This document shows, one piece after another, positions 22,488 to 33,454 of a DNA stretch of 64,000 nt. Position numbers and translations under genes: made by a program. Source of the DNA: Sphagnum compactum (lineage: Eukaryota; Bryophyta; Sphagnopsida; Sphagnales); assembly GCA_965153455.1 (NCBI GenBank), contig OZ234498.1:18600001-18664000 (forward strand), in the 5' to 3' direction. Within the stretch, counting starts at the first letter, position 1, and each line of letters opens with the position of its first letter. The notes below the pieces were generated by a model. The model was not told the origin of the DNA. It worked only from the letters and a program-made list of their open reading frames with translations, and made no database searches.

Positions 22488-24169
22488 ATGCGCAAAGTCT
22501 TCTCCATGCCGAAGAAAGGTCAGCAATACACCACGATGACGGACGAGGTCCGCCTCGCCCTCGTACGGTACAAAAAAGATCATCCTGGTGCCACACAGAA
22601 AGAGCTGATCAAGTGGATGGAGGACACTCATCAGCTCAAGGTCAGCCAAGCAACGGTGTTGGGCACACTCAAACGGTCGGCGGAACTGCTCGCCAAGGCC
22701 ACCACCTCCAACCTCAGCTCCAAGCGTCAGAAGACGGTGAAATTCCCTGTCATGGAGGCTGCCTTAGCCGAATGATTCCTTGCCAACCAGGAACACGTCA
22801 ACCTGAGCGGGGACCTCATACGTGAGAGCGCAATGAAGATCATTGACCGCCTGTACCCGGATCACTCGCCGTTTGAGTTTTCAAATGGTTGGCTTGAAGC
22901 TTTCAAGGTCCGTCACGGGATCAAGAAGCATCGCAGGTTCGGGGAAAGCGGTTCAGTCGACATGACTATTGTTGCAGCTGCCCTTCCGGGAATTCGTCAA
23001 GTTCTTGACGCGTACGAATGGCGTGACATCTACAACATGGATGAGAGTGGGTTGTTCTACCGCATGCAGGTACATACTGTAAGTTCAAAAAGATATCAAA
23101 TGACTTGTCCCTGGCTAACTAAGCATCTTCGCCCGCATTGCAGGCGGACAACTCCCTTGCGACAAAGCAGCTCGAAGGCAGGAAACAGAACAAGGAGCGC
23201 TTGACCCTGGCGCTGTGTTGCAACGGCGACGGCTCTGACAAGCTCCTACTGTGGGTGATTGGCAAGTTTAAGAACCCTAGGTGTTTCAAGAACATCAACG
23301 TCACGTCACTTGGGTGCGTATACAGGAACAATGCGTCCGCGTGGATGACACAGATCATCTTTTTGGAGTGGCTCCGGGCATTTGATCTCCATGTTTCCAG
23401 CCGGAAGGTCCTCTTGATCCTGGATAACTTCAGCGGGCACACTCCGGTGGAGAAGATTCCGAATCACATCCGCCTCCGGAACACGACCATTCTCTACCTG
23501 CCTCCGAACATGACCTCGAAGATTCAACCGTGCGATGCCGGCATCATCCGCAACTTCAAGGCCTACTACCGTCGCCGCTTCAACCGTGCTCTTCTCCAAC
23601 GCATTGAGGACAAGGTGCCGGAGCCGGAGAAGGTCGACATTTTGGGGGCCATCCAGTTTGCCGTCCCCGCGTGGAATTATGAAGTCAAGCCAACGACGAT
23701 TGCCAACTGCTTCCTACACTGCAAGATCCGGTCGACAGAACAGGCTGAGGCAGTTGAAAACGTCACGGAGGACAACCTAGTGGACCACGAGGTCATCACA
23801 GATCTACAGTCACAAATCCAGCGCTTCCGCTACAGGAACCCAATGGACATCAGGAACCTGCTCAACTACCCGGAGGAGCAGATCACGTCATACACGCCGG
23901 ATCTTGATAGCATCATTGAGGACCACCTTGAAGAAGCCGGACTTGCTCCAGTGCTGCATGAAGAAGAGGACGACAACAAAGAAGTGCCTGCCATGAGTGC
24001 CGCTGACGCTTCCGAGATGCTGGATAAGCTTGTGATCTTTTTCATGCAGCAACAGGATGCAGACGAATCTTGTGTGAGTTCCATCCAGAAATTGAAGGAT
24101 AAGGTGAGTATGATCCGTACCAACCGAATGGTTCAGAAGAACATTGACAGGTTCTTCAAGCGTATCTAG
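22488..24169 (+). pseudogene. Tigger/pogo transposase, two exons, one in-frame stop
   Basis: Exons 22488-23069 and 23144-24169 join at a 74-bp GT-AG intron (donor GTACAT, acceptor ATTGCAG), giving a frame of 535 codons. Residues about 7-65 form a first helix-turn-helix; about 88-160 form a CENP-B-type HTH (SNGWLEAFKVRHGIKKHRRF). The DDE domain shows YNMDESGLFYRMQ, LLILDNFSGH and KIQPCDAGIIRNFK, with 36 residues between the second and third Asp. SLATKQLEGRKQNKERLTLA and NPRCFKNINVTSLG are typical Tigger sequence. Codon 96 (22773-22775) is TGA where the family usually has Trp; the frame is otherwise open to TAG at 24167. The copy is therefore probably inactive unless read through. The start could be 22488 or the ATG at 22506. 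Confidence 0.9.
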
Positions 24170-24214
24170 CTTGTTTTGTAGTTGTTTTTGTCTTTTATTT
24201 TTTGAAATGTGCTG

Positions 24215-24360
24215 AATATCACTTTAGATAAGGAGTGGGACCAATAAAAATTATCGAGTATCACATTACGGAGGTTTATCACGTTTTGTATGGGGCCCGA
24301 GTTGGGACCGAGTCGTGTTTATCACTTTAGACAGGATATCACTTTAGACAGGTTTTACTG
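24215..24360 (-). repeat. Right subterminal and terminal repeats of the pogo element
   Basis: Copies of the tip motif occur at about 24220 (ATATCACTTTAGATAAGG), 24258, 24319 and 24335, the last two in direct tandem (TATCACTTTAGACAGG twice). The tip ends at 24360 with GGTTTTACTG. Confidence 0.8.
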
Positions 24361-24770
24361 TATGTAGGTAATTTAACTTAGACTACCTAGCTTACGTAGT
24401 TTAACCTAGCCTACCTAAGCCTACTAAGTATGTAGTTAACTTAGGCTATGCCACTTAGGCCCATTAGGTAGGTAGCCTCGCCTATTAGGTAGGTACCCTA
24501 AGCCTAGACCTACATAATAGGTTAGGCTGCCTATCTAGTATGCCTAGGTTAGGTCTATTAAAAGGTTAGTAGTTACCTACATAGCCTACTAAATAACATA
24601 GGCATAGATAGCTTACTAGGTAGGTATAAGCATAGACATAAGGCCTAGTAGACTATAAGTACTTATAAGGCCTAGTAGACTATAACTTACATGTTACCTA
24701 AATACATGCATTTATTAATAAGTACCTCCAATTGACTTAAGCTACCCTACTTATAACCTACTTATTTATG
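24361..24770. repeat. CCTAGG/TAGGTAGG-rich tract, right flank of the pogo element
   Basis: Degenerate runs of CCTACCTAAGCC, TAGGTAGGTAGCC and palindromic CCTAGG steps. A local direct repeat of AAGGCCTAGTAGACTATAA occurs at about 24630-24680. No coding frame. Confidence 0.7.
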
Positions 24771-24872
24771 TAAGTAGTGTCAAAAAATTCAAGTCATTTA
24801 ATACAATATGTATGTTGAAAAACATTCATGGAAGTTGATTACAAATGTTATCCAAAAAAATCACCTTATGGG

Positions 24873-24942
24873 GTGGTGGTGCAATGGTTAAGGACTTTAT
24901 TCTTCAATGTGGAGGCGAGGAGTTCAAATCCCCACACTTGCA
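24873..24942 (+). repeat. tRNA-like sequence, probable head of a tRNA-derived SINE
   Basis: TGGTGCAATGGTTAAGGAC matches a polymerase III A box, and about 40 bp later GAGTTCAAATCCCC matches a B box, the spacing found in tRNA genes. A complete cloverleaf with paired acceptor arms is not evident, so a functional tRNA is unlikely. A SINE tail was not delimited because CCTAGG-rich DNA follows directly. Confidence 0.5.
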
Positions 24943-24944
24943 AC

Positions 24945-25205
24945 TTAGGCTACCTTGGCTATTTAGGTGATCTAATTAGGTAGCCTAGGTTGCAAAAGTT
25001 ACTAAACCACCTAGCCTAGGCTACTTGGCCTAGCCTAGGGGCCTAACTAGGGGGCTTGGCCTAGCCTAAGTGGCTTGGTCTAGCTTTGGTGGTTAAGCTA
25101 GGTGGCTTAACCTAGGCCTAGGACATAGGGTTGGTAGCTCAATAAATAAATAATGTTTTGGCATTAATTATTAGGTTTATTAATTAGGTAGGTAGGTAGG
25201 GTAAT
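24945..25205. repeat. CCTAGG/TAGGTAGG-rich tract
   Basis: Continues the simple-sequence tract after the tRNA-like element: CTAGCCTAGG, GGTGGCTTAACC and a final TAGGTAGGTAGGTAGGGTAA run near 25185-25203. Confidence 0.65.
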
Positions 25206-25229
25206 TAGTTAATTAACTAATATTTCCAT

Positions 25230-25467
25230 ATTCATTTTAAATAAAATATTTTTTTGGTCATTGCCCAAATTATATTATTGTTATGGTGGTTTAGTAAAAA
25301 AACCCTATAAAAAAAACCAACCAAAAAGACCTAATCCAAACGGTGGGGTCCAAATTGACTTGTTCAAAATGCCATTTTGGTCAAGTTGGAAATGGGGGCA
25401 AAAAAACCATATGGGGGGTTTTTTTGACCAAAATTCATGGTAAAAAAAACCATGATTTCTTGTAGTG
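25230..25467 (-). mobile_element. CACTA-type transposon terminus (one end seen)
   Basis: Read on the minus strand, the sequence begins at 25467 with CACTACAAGAAATCATGG, the standard tip of plant CACTA (En/Spm) elements. A small hairpin follows (CATGGT, T-run, ACCATG), then GGTCAAAAAAACCCCCC-type sequence. No matching opposite terminus or transposase was found within reach, so this is a solo or truncated end, and its inner limit is arbitrary. Confidence 0.5.
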
Positions 25468-28400
25468 ATTTTTAAAATTTTTGGGTGTAAATCCAAGATG
25501 AACCTATGTCTTTGCTCTATATTCCACAATGCACCCCTTGTGGAAATACTTTTTCAAGTCAATTTAAATAGATGGCAACATCTTGCCATGGTACTTGGCA
25601 AATCACCTTTAATTTCATCCAAATCTCATTGTTGTTGACTCAATGAACTTGGCAACCAATAACCATCATAAAGTATCCAATTATAAGGATTAAGGTTCTC
25701 ACACTTTGACCATTCTTTGGCCTTGCTTTTTAGATTCAATACCACTTAAAAAAACATATTAGCATGTGGATCATAGATGTTTGCCACTAGTTCAAAATTT
25801 TGACATCATTTGTTCACATCTTCATGTTTTCTGCCAAATGAAAGTTAATCAAGCCCTTGAAGCCCACCATGCTCCTTATATGTAGAAAGGTTTTACATTC
25901 TAAACAATAATTCGTAATCCTCCAACAATTCTTCCAACTACCCCCTATTTGACTTTAAATTATACCTTGCAAAATCTTGTCCCACAAGCTTCCATTCTAA
26001 AGTAGCATTAAGGTGTTTGGTAAAATGTAGATAACATATTAGCTTGGACAACATTCCTACTTGCTTATGTGATCACTTATGCAAAACTTTGCCTTTAATT
26101 ATGGTGTATAAAATTTCGCACCTTCATTAAGTATATCAATTTCAACTAGTATCCACAAGTCACCAACGTTTAACACCAAATCTTGTTGCTCTTGGATTGT
26201 CAAGTTAAGTTTTCAACATGATATGACCAACTTGAATAGAAATAGTATCACACTTCTATTGTAATGAGTTATGTTGACTTCAATCTCTCCTTCCCCACCT
26301 TAATCCAAACTATTATGTTGGAAAAGAATCAAGAATGCACAAAGTTTACAATAATGTTGGGTGTGTGCAAGTTAAAGTGCCCCACCTTGGAACATTTGAA
26401 AACATCACCCAAAGTCCATTTTGTTTTTTAAAAAACCTTACAAAGACTAAATAGTTCAACAACAACAATCAATCAATTCAATGATTTTTTTTCAATTCAT
26501 TTAAAACCCCACCTGATGTAGATAATTGTTTTGTATATGTGTGCACAAACCCAATATAAAATGAATATTTTCCATAATGTTATGGACTTTTGAAAAGACC
26601 CTTGTTCCAAAATCTTTAAAACTTGATTTGTTGATACATTATTTAATTAAAATTGAATCATGATAATCATAATATCAATCATTGGACAATTTTGAAATCC
26701 ATATATGAGACTTGTTGTCTTAAGAGAAAGTCCATGAATTTCATGAAAAAAGTTCATAGATTTATTAATTTTGTTAATTAGGCATAGTAACCATTTTAAT
26801 CATACATATATTCAAGTTAATAATATAAAATCAAGTCCCTATTGAAAAAATTAACATGTAAAACACAAATTAGTCATCACATTTGTACACATATCACAAA
26901 ATTTCCATTGTGACATCAAAAGTGGGTTGCTTTAGCTTGCACACACCCTATTTTGTAGTTTCACTTCATTGGGATCAAAACCAATGATCTCTAAAACACT
27001 AAAACCAATAATGCATAATATTAGGCATCCTAAACTTGATTCATCCTCAAAATTATGTTCATAAATGTTGAGGCTCTTGCCTTTGAATCCATATTGTATT
27101 GATCTCATGTTCTTTCTAAAATGCTCTCCACACAAACACTTATGTTGACTAGACCATACAACCAAAAATTGGGTGTTAGTCATTCTTTCACATGTTTATG
27201 TTTGTGACCTCCAAGGATAATAGTTCTTAAACATCCAACTCAATCACAAAACATCATCAATGAAATTTTGTGTACAACCAACATCAAACCCACATGATTT
27301 CTTACAACTTTGATCTAAATGATACCTTGTAGACCACAAGTTGAGCAATGGAGTTTTAAAGGTTATGTGATTTCTAGGATCTACCATTTACCACGTTTCT
27401 TAATTTTAGCACCTATGTCATATGGACTTCATGTGCAATAATTCCTTGTCAATAATTAACTTTAGTAGTCATTTTGAGGGCTTATATTAATCCATAGACA
27501 CACATCAAGAAATTTTCTCACTACACAAGTGCAAACTCCTCCATACTCACATTTATTATAATAATTCCCAAACACTTCTATTGAAACCTATTAACACCAA
27601 ACCCCATGACATTTCCTTATTAGTAAGTCCAACTATTTGGCATGATGTACCACCATTCAAAGGACAACATGCAAAGTATTTTTTTGATAGGACTTTCACA
27701 CATTGCAATTCATAAGCTCAATTTTTTTCTTCATTTCCCTTTACAAAAGTTACCCTTTTATGTTGTCACATGGTAATGTTTTCTTGGATGAATGTTTTCG
27801 AGTTTAAACCATGTTAACATTAAGGAGTTTCACAATGTTTAAATTACATATTATGATTAAAAAAAACCCAAGAAATATAATAAAAAATAAAATAATTTTT
27901 TTCTATGTATTATCATGGTGGATTGGAATATATTTGTACAAAATAATATTTTTAATCGTGTAGAAAAAATGCAATATATTGAATTTTTTTTGGAAACAAT
28001 TAAAAACCTTTATAAAAATTTTAATATTTGTTTCAGATGTGATTCCACATACTTTGAACCATGTTTGTGAACTATGTGAAAAGTTTGATAATTTTCATTT
28101 CACAAATGGGATTTTTTCAAGCCTTAATCATAAGTATGTGATAAATTGAAAATTTAACAAATAATCACTTTGAAATGAAAGATGACAAGCATTGTGAGTT
28201 GGGCCAAAGCTTAAAATTCATTTCAAACACTTATTTGGATGATTAATCAAACCAAATACCTAGTATATTGAAAAATTTGAAACAAGTTTTGTTATATTGT
28301 GTACATCATGAATATATCCATGATTCTTTTAATTAAGTTTATTTATTTATTCAAATAATATAGATAACATTAACTTTGTGAAAATTCAAAATTAAAACCC

Positions 28401-29560
28401 AAATTAAATGCACCATGTTTTGATTTGAGAGGTATATACTATGATATCGTACCCAAAAAGACTTGAGGTCACCACATGGTGCTTCACCTTCGTCTTCCTT
28501 TTTTTTGCAAAATTAAAAACATTATACCTCCCTCCTCCAATCACTCAATCACCAATCCAATAAAATAACTTCATTGCTAGCAGAATTTCCAAAAGGGATT
28601 TCACATGCATTAAAATAAAAAAATTCCAAGGATATTTATTGATTGCCACCAATTAGACCGAATCTTACTACACACCACCATGCAAGATTTGAACAAGCAA
28701 CTCTATGCAATTAAGGCATGCTTTAGGATGGTACATCAGTTGCCAATAACCAATATAATGTGTCCACTTGCTCATCACATGATGCATTACAAAAAAAGAG
28801 CCTTCTGATAGTTATAGTGGAACATGGGAGGGCTAAGTACAATCAAGGTGCTTGAAAACTATTACAAAAGGTTGCTTTTGTTTTATTGTGTGTAGATGCC
28901 CATTAGATGTGCATCTTTGATTATTCATTTCTCCTTCATCCAAAGTCTAATTGGAACAATGTTTTTCACTAACTTTTCTACGTTAGAATTTTTGCCATGA
29001 ATAAAACATGGTAACTTGGTTTGGTCAAATTCTTCAAAAATGTGAAATTTTGAAGGTTGCCCATAACTAATATACTTGGACTTTCAATGGCAGGGATTTT
29101 CCATTCCTCAACCAAATTTCTTTAAAAATAACATAAAAAGATTGAACTTGAATTCCCCTACTATTCTATCGAGTCGAATTTTTGAAATTTCAATATTTTA
29201 CATGACTATTGCATGATTAAGTGGTTGTAGCTGCCTCTTCCCACTCGAGATTCCTTTGGTCAAATGTTAATTAAGAGTTAAGCCTTTTAGGAATTCCTTT
29301 CCAAAATGGGACATTTAGTGTCCCAAAAGTTCAAAGCACATAACTTTGAAAAAACACTTCGGATTGAGACATGTAGGAACTAATATCTTATAGCCCTCAA
29401 ATAAACGTTAAGTCAATTCCAACATGTCTTTCCCTTTCATTCAATGAAATGTTTTCTAAATGTTTGGGAATCTTTGAGAACCCCATGATCCCGAATAAGG
29501 AATGTGTTTTGGGAACATTGAAAATCCTTGACTCTTACACTTTCCCCTTTGTTTAGGTTA
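25468..29560. other. Gene-free AT-rich region
   Basis: No recognisable gene on either strand. The longest frame (26932-27183, minus) is 83 codons with no known motif. A possible weak polymerase III B box (TTGTTCAAATC, minus strand near 28690) was seen, but its A box is unconvincing. Confidence 0.45.
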
Positions 29561-29570
29561 TTTTTTGGCT

Positions 29571-29790
29571 CCCTTGGTCCTTCACTAAGTTGTAAACTTG
29601 CTCTCATTTTGGTTCTCTTTATTTCAATGTATTTTTTTCCCTTGGTCCTTCACTAAGTTGTAAACTTGCTTTCATCTTGGTCACTTTACTCCACCTTTGT
29701 TTATTTGTGGGAGTTCTTTGCTCCCTTTGTCTTTTGTCAAGTTGTGAATTTGATTTGATTTTAGCTCCTTCACTTTTAAGTCTTATCTTG
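29571..29790. repeat. Tandem repeat, ~68-84-bp units, 2.5 copies
   Basis: CCCTTGGTCCTTCACTAAGT followed by TGTAAACTTGCT occurs at 29571 and 29639 (period 68), with a diverged third copy at about 29723. Confidence 0.65.
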
Positions 29791-29849
29791 AGCCTGATGT
29801 TAGGTTCATGAAATGAAGTAAATTACATATAAGAAATTTAAAACAAAAT

Positions 29850-30010
29850 AATAATATTAGGTCATATTTTCAAACTTGTTTTCATCAAATTTAGGGCAAT
29901 GACTTGTACCATGTGTGCAAATACTTGAAGAAGGGGAAGCATATGAAAAACTAGATCATATTTCAAACTTGGGTTGGTCAAATTGAGGGTAATGGGTTGT
30001 AGAACATATG
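29850..30010. repeat. Diverged direct duplication
   Basis: AGGTCATATTTTCAAACTTG (about 29859) and AGATCATATTTCAAACTTGG (about 29955) start two similar blocks that continue with GTCAAATT/TCAAATT, a G-rich AGGGTAATGG/AGGGCAATGA step and a TTGTA run. Confidence 0.5.
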
Positions 30011-30431
30011 TTTAAACTTTAATATCCAAGTTCATGTTACCTGTATACATAGCTAACAAAATTTCATGTTTGAATGTATGTAATTTGGCCATCCCCTTTG
30101 GCACCCTTCACAATACTTTTTTGATGAAGAGCAATGAAGGTTATGTTGTTTGAGATAATAAATTGGCTTGAGCCAGTTTATGTGCATTGGATGTTGTGCT
30201 TTCAAAACCCCTCACACAATTGAAGAAGTGATCTCAATTGGTGGGATAGAGTTATTGTTGGTCTAAACAATTTTATTTAAATAATCTTTCACTTTTTATG
30301 CTCCCAATTTTCATGCTTATGGGTGTGCCTTGAGATATAGGTAGGAAGCCATCTTGCATGTGAGAAATAGTGTTGGAGGCCTAGGAATGGGTGAAGGTGC
30401 TCTTACAACTGCAATGCAAAAATGGTGTTAA

Positions 30432-30656
30432 TTGAACTATTTACAATTCCAAATTGGAGAGGAGTCTTGCAAATGCAAAACTTGTATGAGAGGAGGCCCT
30501 ATCAATTTGAAATGTTTATTTCATGTGATTCAACATGGGGTGGCTGGTCCCCCAACTTTGCTTAAAAAGGACCAAATGTTTTTGTTTGAAAATGTTCCAA
30601 CTTTGGATGACACTAGTTATACCCGAATGAGCGATTCCCCAAAAAATAGTAAATAA
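30432..30656 (+). other. Unrecognised 74-codon open frame
   Basis: The frame holds a cysteine-containing segment (CKCKTC) and is moderately protein-like, but no domain, splice context or conserved start supports it. Listed only because nothing else explains this stretch; chance is a real possibility. Confidence 0.15.
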
Positions 30657-30660
30657 GAAT

Positions 30661-30870
30661 ACCATAGTACCTTGGCAGTTTTGACACATGTTTGTGAATA
30701 TAATTAATTAATTTTGGAAATTTTCATTTGGACAAATAAAGTATTCTTGAAGATTCAATATTTTGCTTCACAAAATTTTCTTATTCGGACAAAAAGAAAA
30801 AATTGAAAATTTCAACATTTCTGAAAATAATATAATTATTCTCGAAGCTGCCAAGGTAGTCGTAGGGTAT
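30661..30870. mobile_element. ~210-bp foldback element (MITE-like)
   Basis: The left end (TAGTACCTTGGCAG, about 30665) faces an inverted right end (CTGCCAAGGTAGT, about 30848-30860). The inverted similarity continues inward as GAATATAATTAATT on the left against GAATAATTATATTATT on the reversed right. Related ends occur at about 43093 and 43395, so this is a small family. Confidence 0.55.
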
Positions 30871-31726
30871 CAGTATTGCCTTGTTCTAGGTCTCGAATTT
30901 TGAGAATGCACCTACCTTTGGGCTTTACCCTACACATAAAGACTTGCTCAAAATTTTTAATTAGGGTAATTAGAATGAACCTTACCCGATGTAATTTTGG
31001 GTTTGTTGTTTGCAAGATGTTTCAAACATGCAATACTCACTTGAGTGGCAAAAGTCCCATTTTCCAAAATGCCTAACATTGTTTTTCCATGATACCCAAC
31101 TTGTATTTGGAGGGCACATTACCAAGTGAAACTTTTCCCTTCACAAAAAAAAGGGAAAAACATTTCATTATAAATGCCTCATCTCTTTTTCATTTTTATG
31201 TGATACCCATCAGATATCACATTAAATTTTTTCAGTTTTATTTATTTTTATTTTATTTTATTTTCCTACTTGTGGTGCTTTCTGTGGAGTAACACCATGA
31301 GGAGTGGGCCATTCCTTCATGTTTTTACTACTTATCTACTAACAACGTGCTTGTGAGTTGTTAGGGTTGCATGGGTTTTGGTGCATGGGTTTTTACGTTC
31401 ACCTCCTCACTATTTCTCAACCCACTTTGAAGGAACCCACACCCGGCAGTTTCAATTGAAGAGAGTTAAATGCGGATTGGGACCATGTCCGAATATCTTT
31501 GCATTTTGTACAACCAGTTTTTGCCATAACGTGACTGGCATTTGTGAGTGTGGTGGTGGGTGTCTTCCTTCCGATCTGGCTGATATCGTCGGAACCCACT
31601 GGAACCTCAAAATTAGGGTTAGGGTTTTTGTATTCAACTTTTTTCTAAGTTAGAATAGTTAGGGTTTTTTTTTTCCCTCCCCCCCTTCTTTTGAAGCAAG
31701 TGAGTGGGTTTCAGAACTTTTTGCAT

Positions 31727-32097
31727 CAAACCCACCCCCCCCAAGTATTTGGGTGGGACTCGCTGCCCTTTTTGTTACTGGCTAAATTTTGCCAAAAAGA
31801 GAAATTAAAAATTAAAAAAATTGATAAACAAGTGATTTTTGAAGTTTTCCAAACCCAGCCAGCCCCCAACTATTTGGGTGGGACTCGCTGCCCTTTTTGT
31901 TACTGGCGAAACCTTGCCAAAAAGAGAAATGTAAAATTTAAAAAATGATAAAGAAGTGATTTTTGAAGTTTTCCAAACCCAGCCAGCCCCCAACTATTTG
32001 GGTGGGACTCGCTGCCCTTTTTGTTACTGGCGAAACTTTTCCAAAAAGAGAAATTAAAAATTGAAAATTTGATAAGAAGTGATTTTTTGGAGTTTTC
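31727..32097. repeat. ~124-bp tandem repeat, 3 copies
   Basis: Copies start at about 31727, 31850 and 31974. Each has CAAACCCA, a C-run, ATTTGGGTGGGACTCGCTGC, CCTTTTTGTTACTGGC, CCAAAAAGAGAAAT and ends with AAGTGATTTTTGAAGTTTTC. Copies 2 and 3 share CCAGCCAGCCCCCAAC, which copy 1 lacks, so they arose from a later duplication. Open frames here repeat the same peptide and are not genes. Confidence 0.9.
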
Positions 32098-32274
32098 AAT
32101 TGTCAGAAGTGAGGGAAAAAAATTGATAAAATTGTTGTCAGATTCGTCATATTATTTGGTTTTCATTGGGTAGTCAAGAATATAGAATGAGGATGTTTAA
32201 AGATTTGTACATTATTTCTGGCTTATAGCCAGATTTGGCTAAATCTTCCTAGGTATGTATGATTGTCATTTCTT

Positions 32275-32330
32275 CTACATCTTCCTATGGATGATAGCCA
32301 CTTTGGCTACAAACAAAAATTCCTAAAAAA
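32275..32330 (-). repeat. Dispersed repeat shared with the Lhcb6 upstream region
   Basis: On the minus strand, AGGAATTTTTGTTTGTAGCC then AAAGTGGCTATCAT matches AGGAATTTTTTTTTTGTTTG then TAGCCAAAGTGGCGATCAT at 10985-11024. The two lie in opposite orientation about 21 kb apart. Confidence 0.6.
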
Positions 32331-32590
32331 ACAACCCTGGTGGGAAAGAGTACAAATAGTAGCCTAATGAGACACTCATGAAATGGTGCCTGAACCCCAT
32401 ACCATACCATAGGAATAGAATCAATTGGCTGCCTCTTAACAAAAAGCTTCATATGCAATTTTGAAATTCATGCCAGACTCGGACTCCGTGTAGGGTAACG
32501 GCTGCCGAGGGCCCATTAATTAGTTTGGGAATACCCTAGTTGGAGGGTGTTGAATGGCATAAATTGCACCATTTTTTAAAAAAAAATTTA

Positions 32591-32663
32591 AAGTATCGTG
32601 ATACTTGGCAAGTACCTAGGTACCCCTCGATTATGGTCGAGGTAAAAAAGTAATGCATGCATT
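32591..32663. repeat. Cluster of four short palindromes
   Basis: In 73 bp: AAGTATCGTGATACTT (32591-32606, imperfect only at the centre), GTACCTAGGTAC (32612-32623), CCTCGA-6-TCGAGG (32625-32642) and AATGCATGCATT (32652-32663). Confidence 0.7.
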
Positions 32664-33454
32664 TTGAAAAGTGAAATGCCCAATGACACATTATTGCATA
32701 TACGGTGCCCTTGGTTTGCATTGTCACAAAAAGCAGAGTGTTTTTCGTTTAGGGTAAAGCTCTATGGTGGAGGCATTCGCAAGTTAGGGAGCCTCAAATG
32801 AGGTCTTAGCCAAGGGCAAACATTGGAATGAAGGCCTAGATAATGTTTCTCTTAGCCAAGTTTGTCCATGTGTGGGCCTTTATATATGTTATATAGCATG
32901 AGGTGAACCTTTATCATAAGTCCAAGCATATGTAGATCACCAGGCAATAGGAGTAGGAGGGATCTTATGCCTACTATTGAGAGGGACCTTAAGGCTATGA
33001 GTAGGTGTGATAATAATAGTGGTCAGTGCATTTTAACTTCAAAAGTAAACAAACTATTTGAATGTACAAGTTATACATTTGAATGTATTGGCCCTTTACA
33101 AGTTATTTACATGGAAGTTGAACCATGGCCCAACAATATGGGATAAAAAATGAAGTAACATTGGGAACATCTTTGGGAACACTTTGGGAACTTGAGAAAT
33201 ATTTGGGGACCCTAATGGGAATATCTTGAGAACTTGATGGGAACACATTGGGAAGCGATCAGGAATATGTCTCTTCCCCCCCTACCCTTCCCAGGGCTGT
33301 ATTCCCTTGGAAACTAAGCCTCTTTGAACCTTCTCATTGGTTGCATGAAATTTCTATTTACAAAATGGTTGGTCACCATTTTCAACCTGGATTGTTTACT
33401 ATTTACAATTTTACATCCATTTGGGATGAAAGAGTCCATTAAACGAAAGGTAGA

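Larger units (their letters stand above)
22223..24360 (+). mobile_element. Tigger/pogo (Tc1-mariner superfamily) DNA transposon, 2138 bp
   Basis: Both ends are CAGTAAAACCTGTCTAAAGT with a further TGATAT (25-bp perfect inverted repeats at 22223-22247 and 24336-24360), flanked by TA on each side (22221-22222 and 24361-24362). TA duplication and a CAGT terminus are typical of the pogo/Tigger branch. Extra copies of a TATCACTTTAGACAGG-like motif lie inside each end. The interior is visibly much richer in G and C than the host DNA, and one spliced transposase gene fills it. Perfect termini and a nearly open gene suggest recent insertion. Confidence 0.93.

Noticed and set aside
22436-22825. Plus-strand frame overlapping the transposase 5' part in another phase
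   Set aside because: The alternative phase carries both HTH domains; this one is Gln/His/Arg-rich shadow sequence.
31691-31948. Open frame with a repeated peptide
   Set aside because: Product of the 124-bp tandem array; no known domain.
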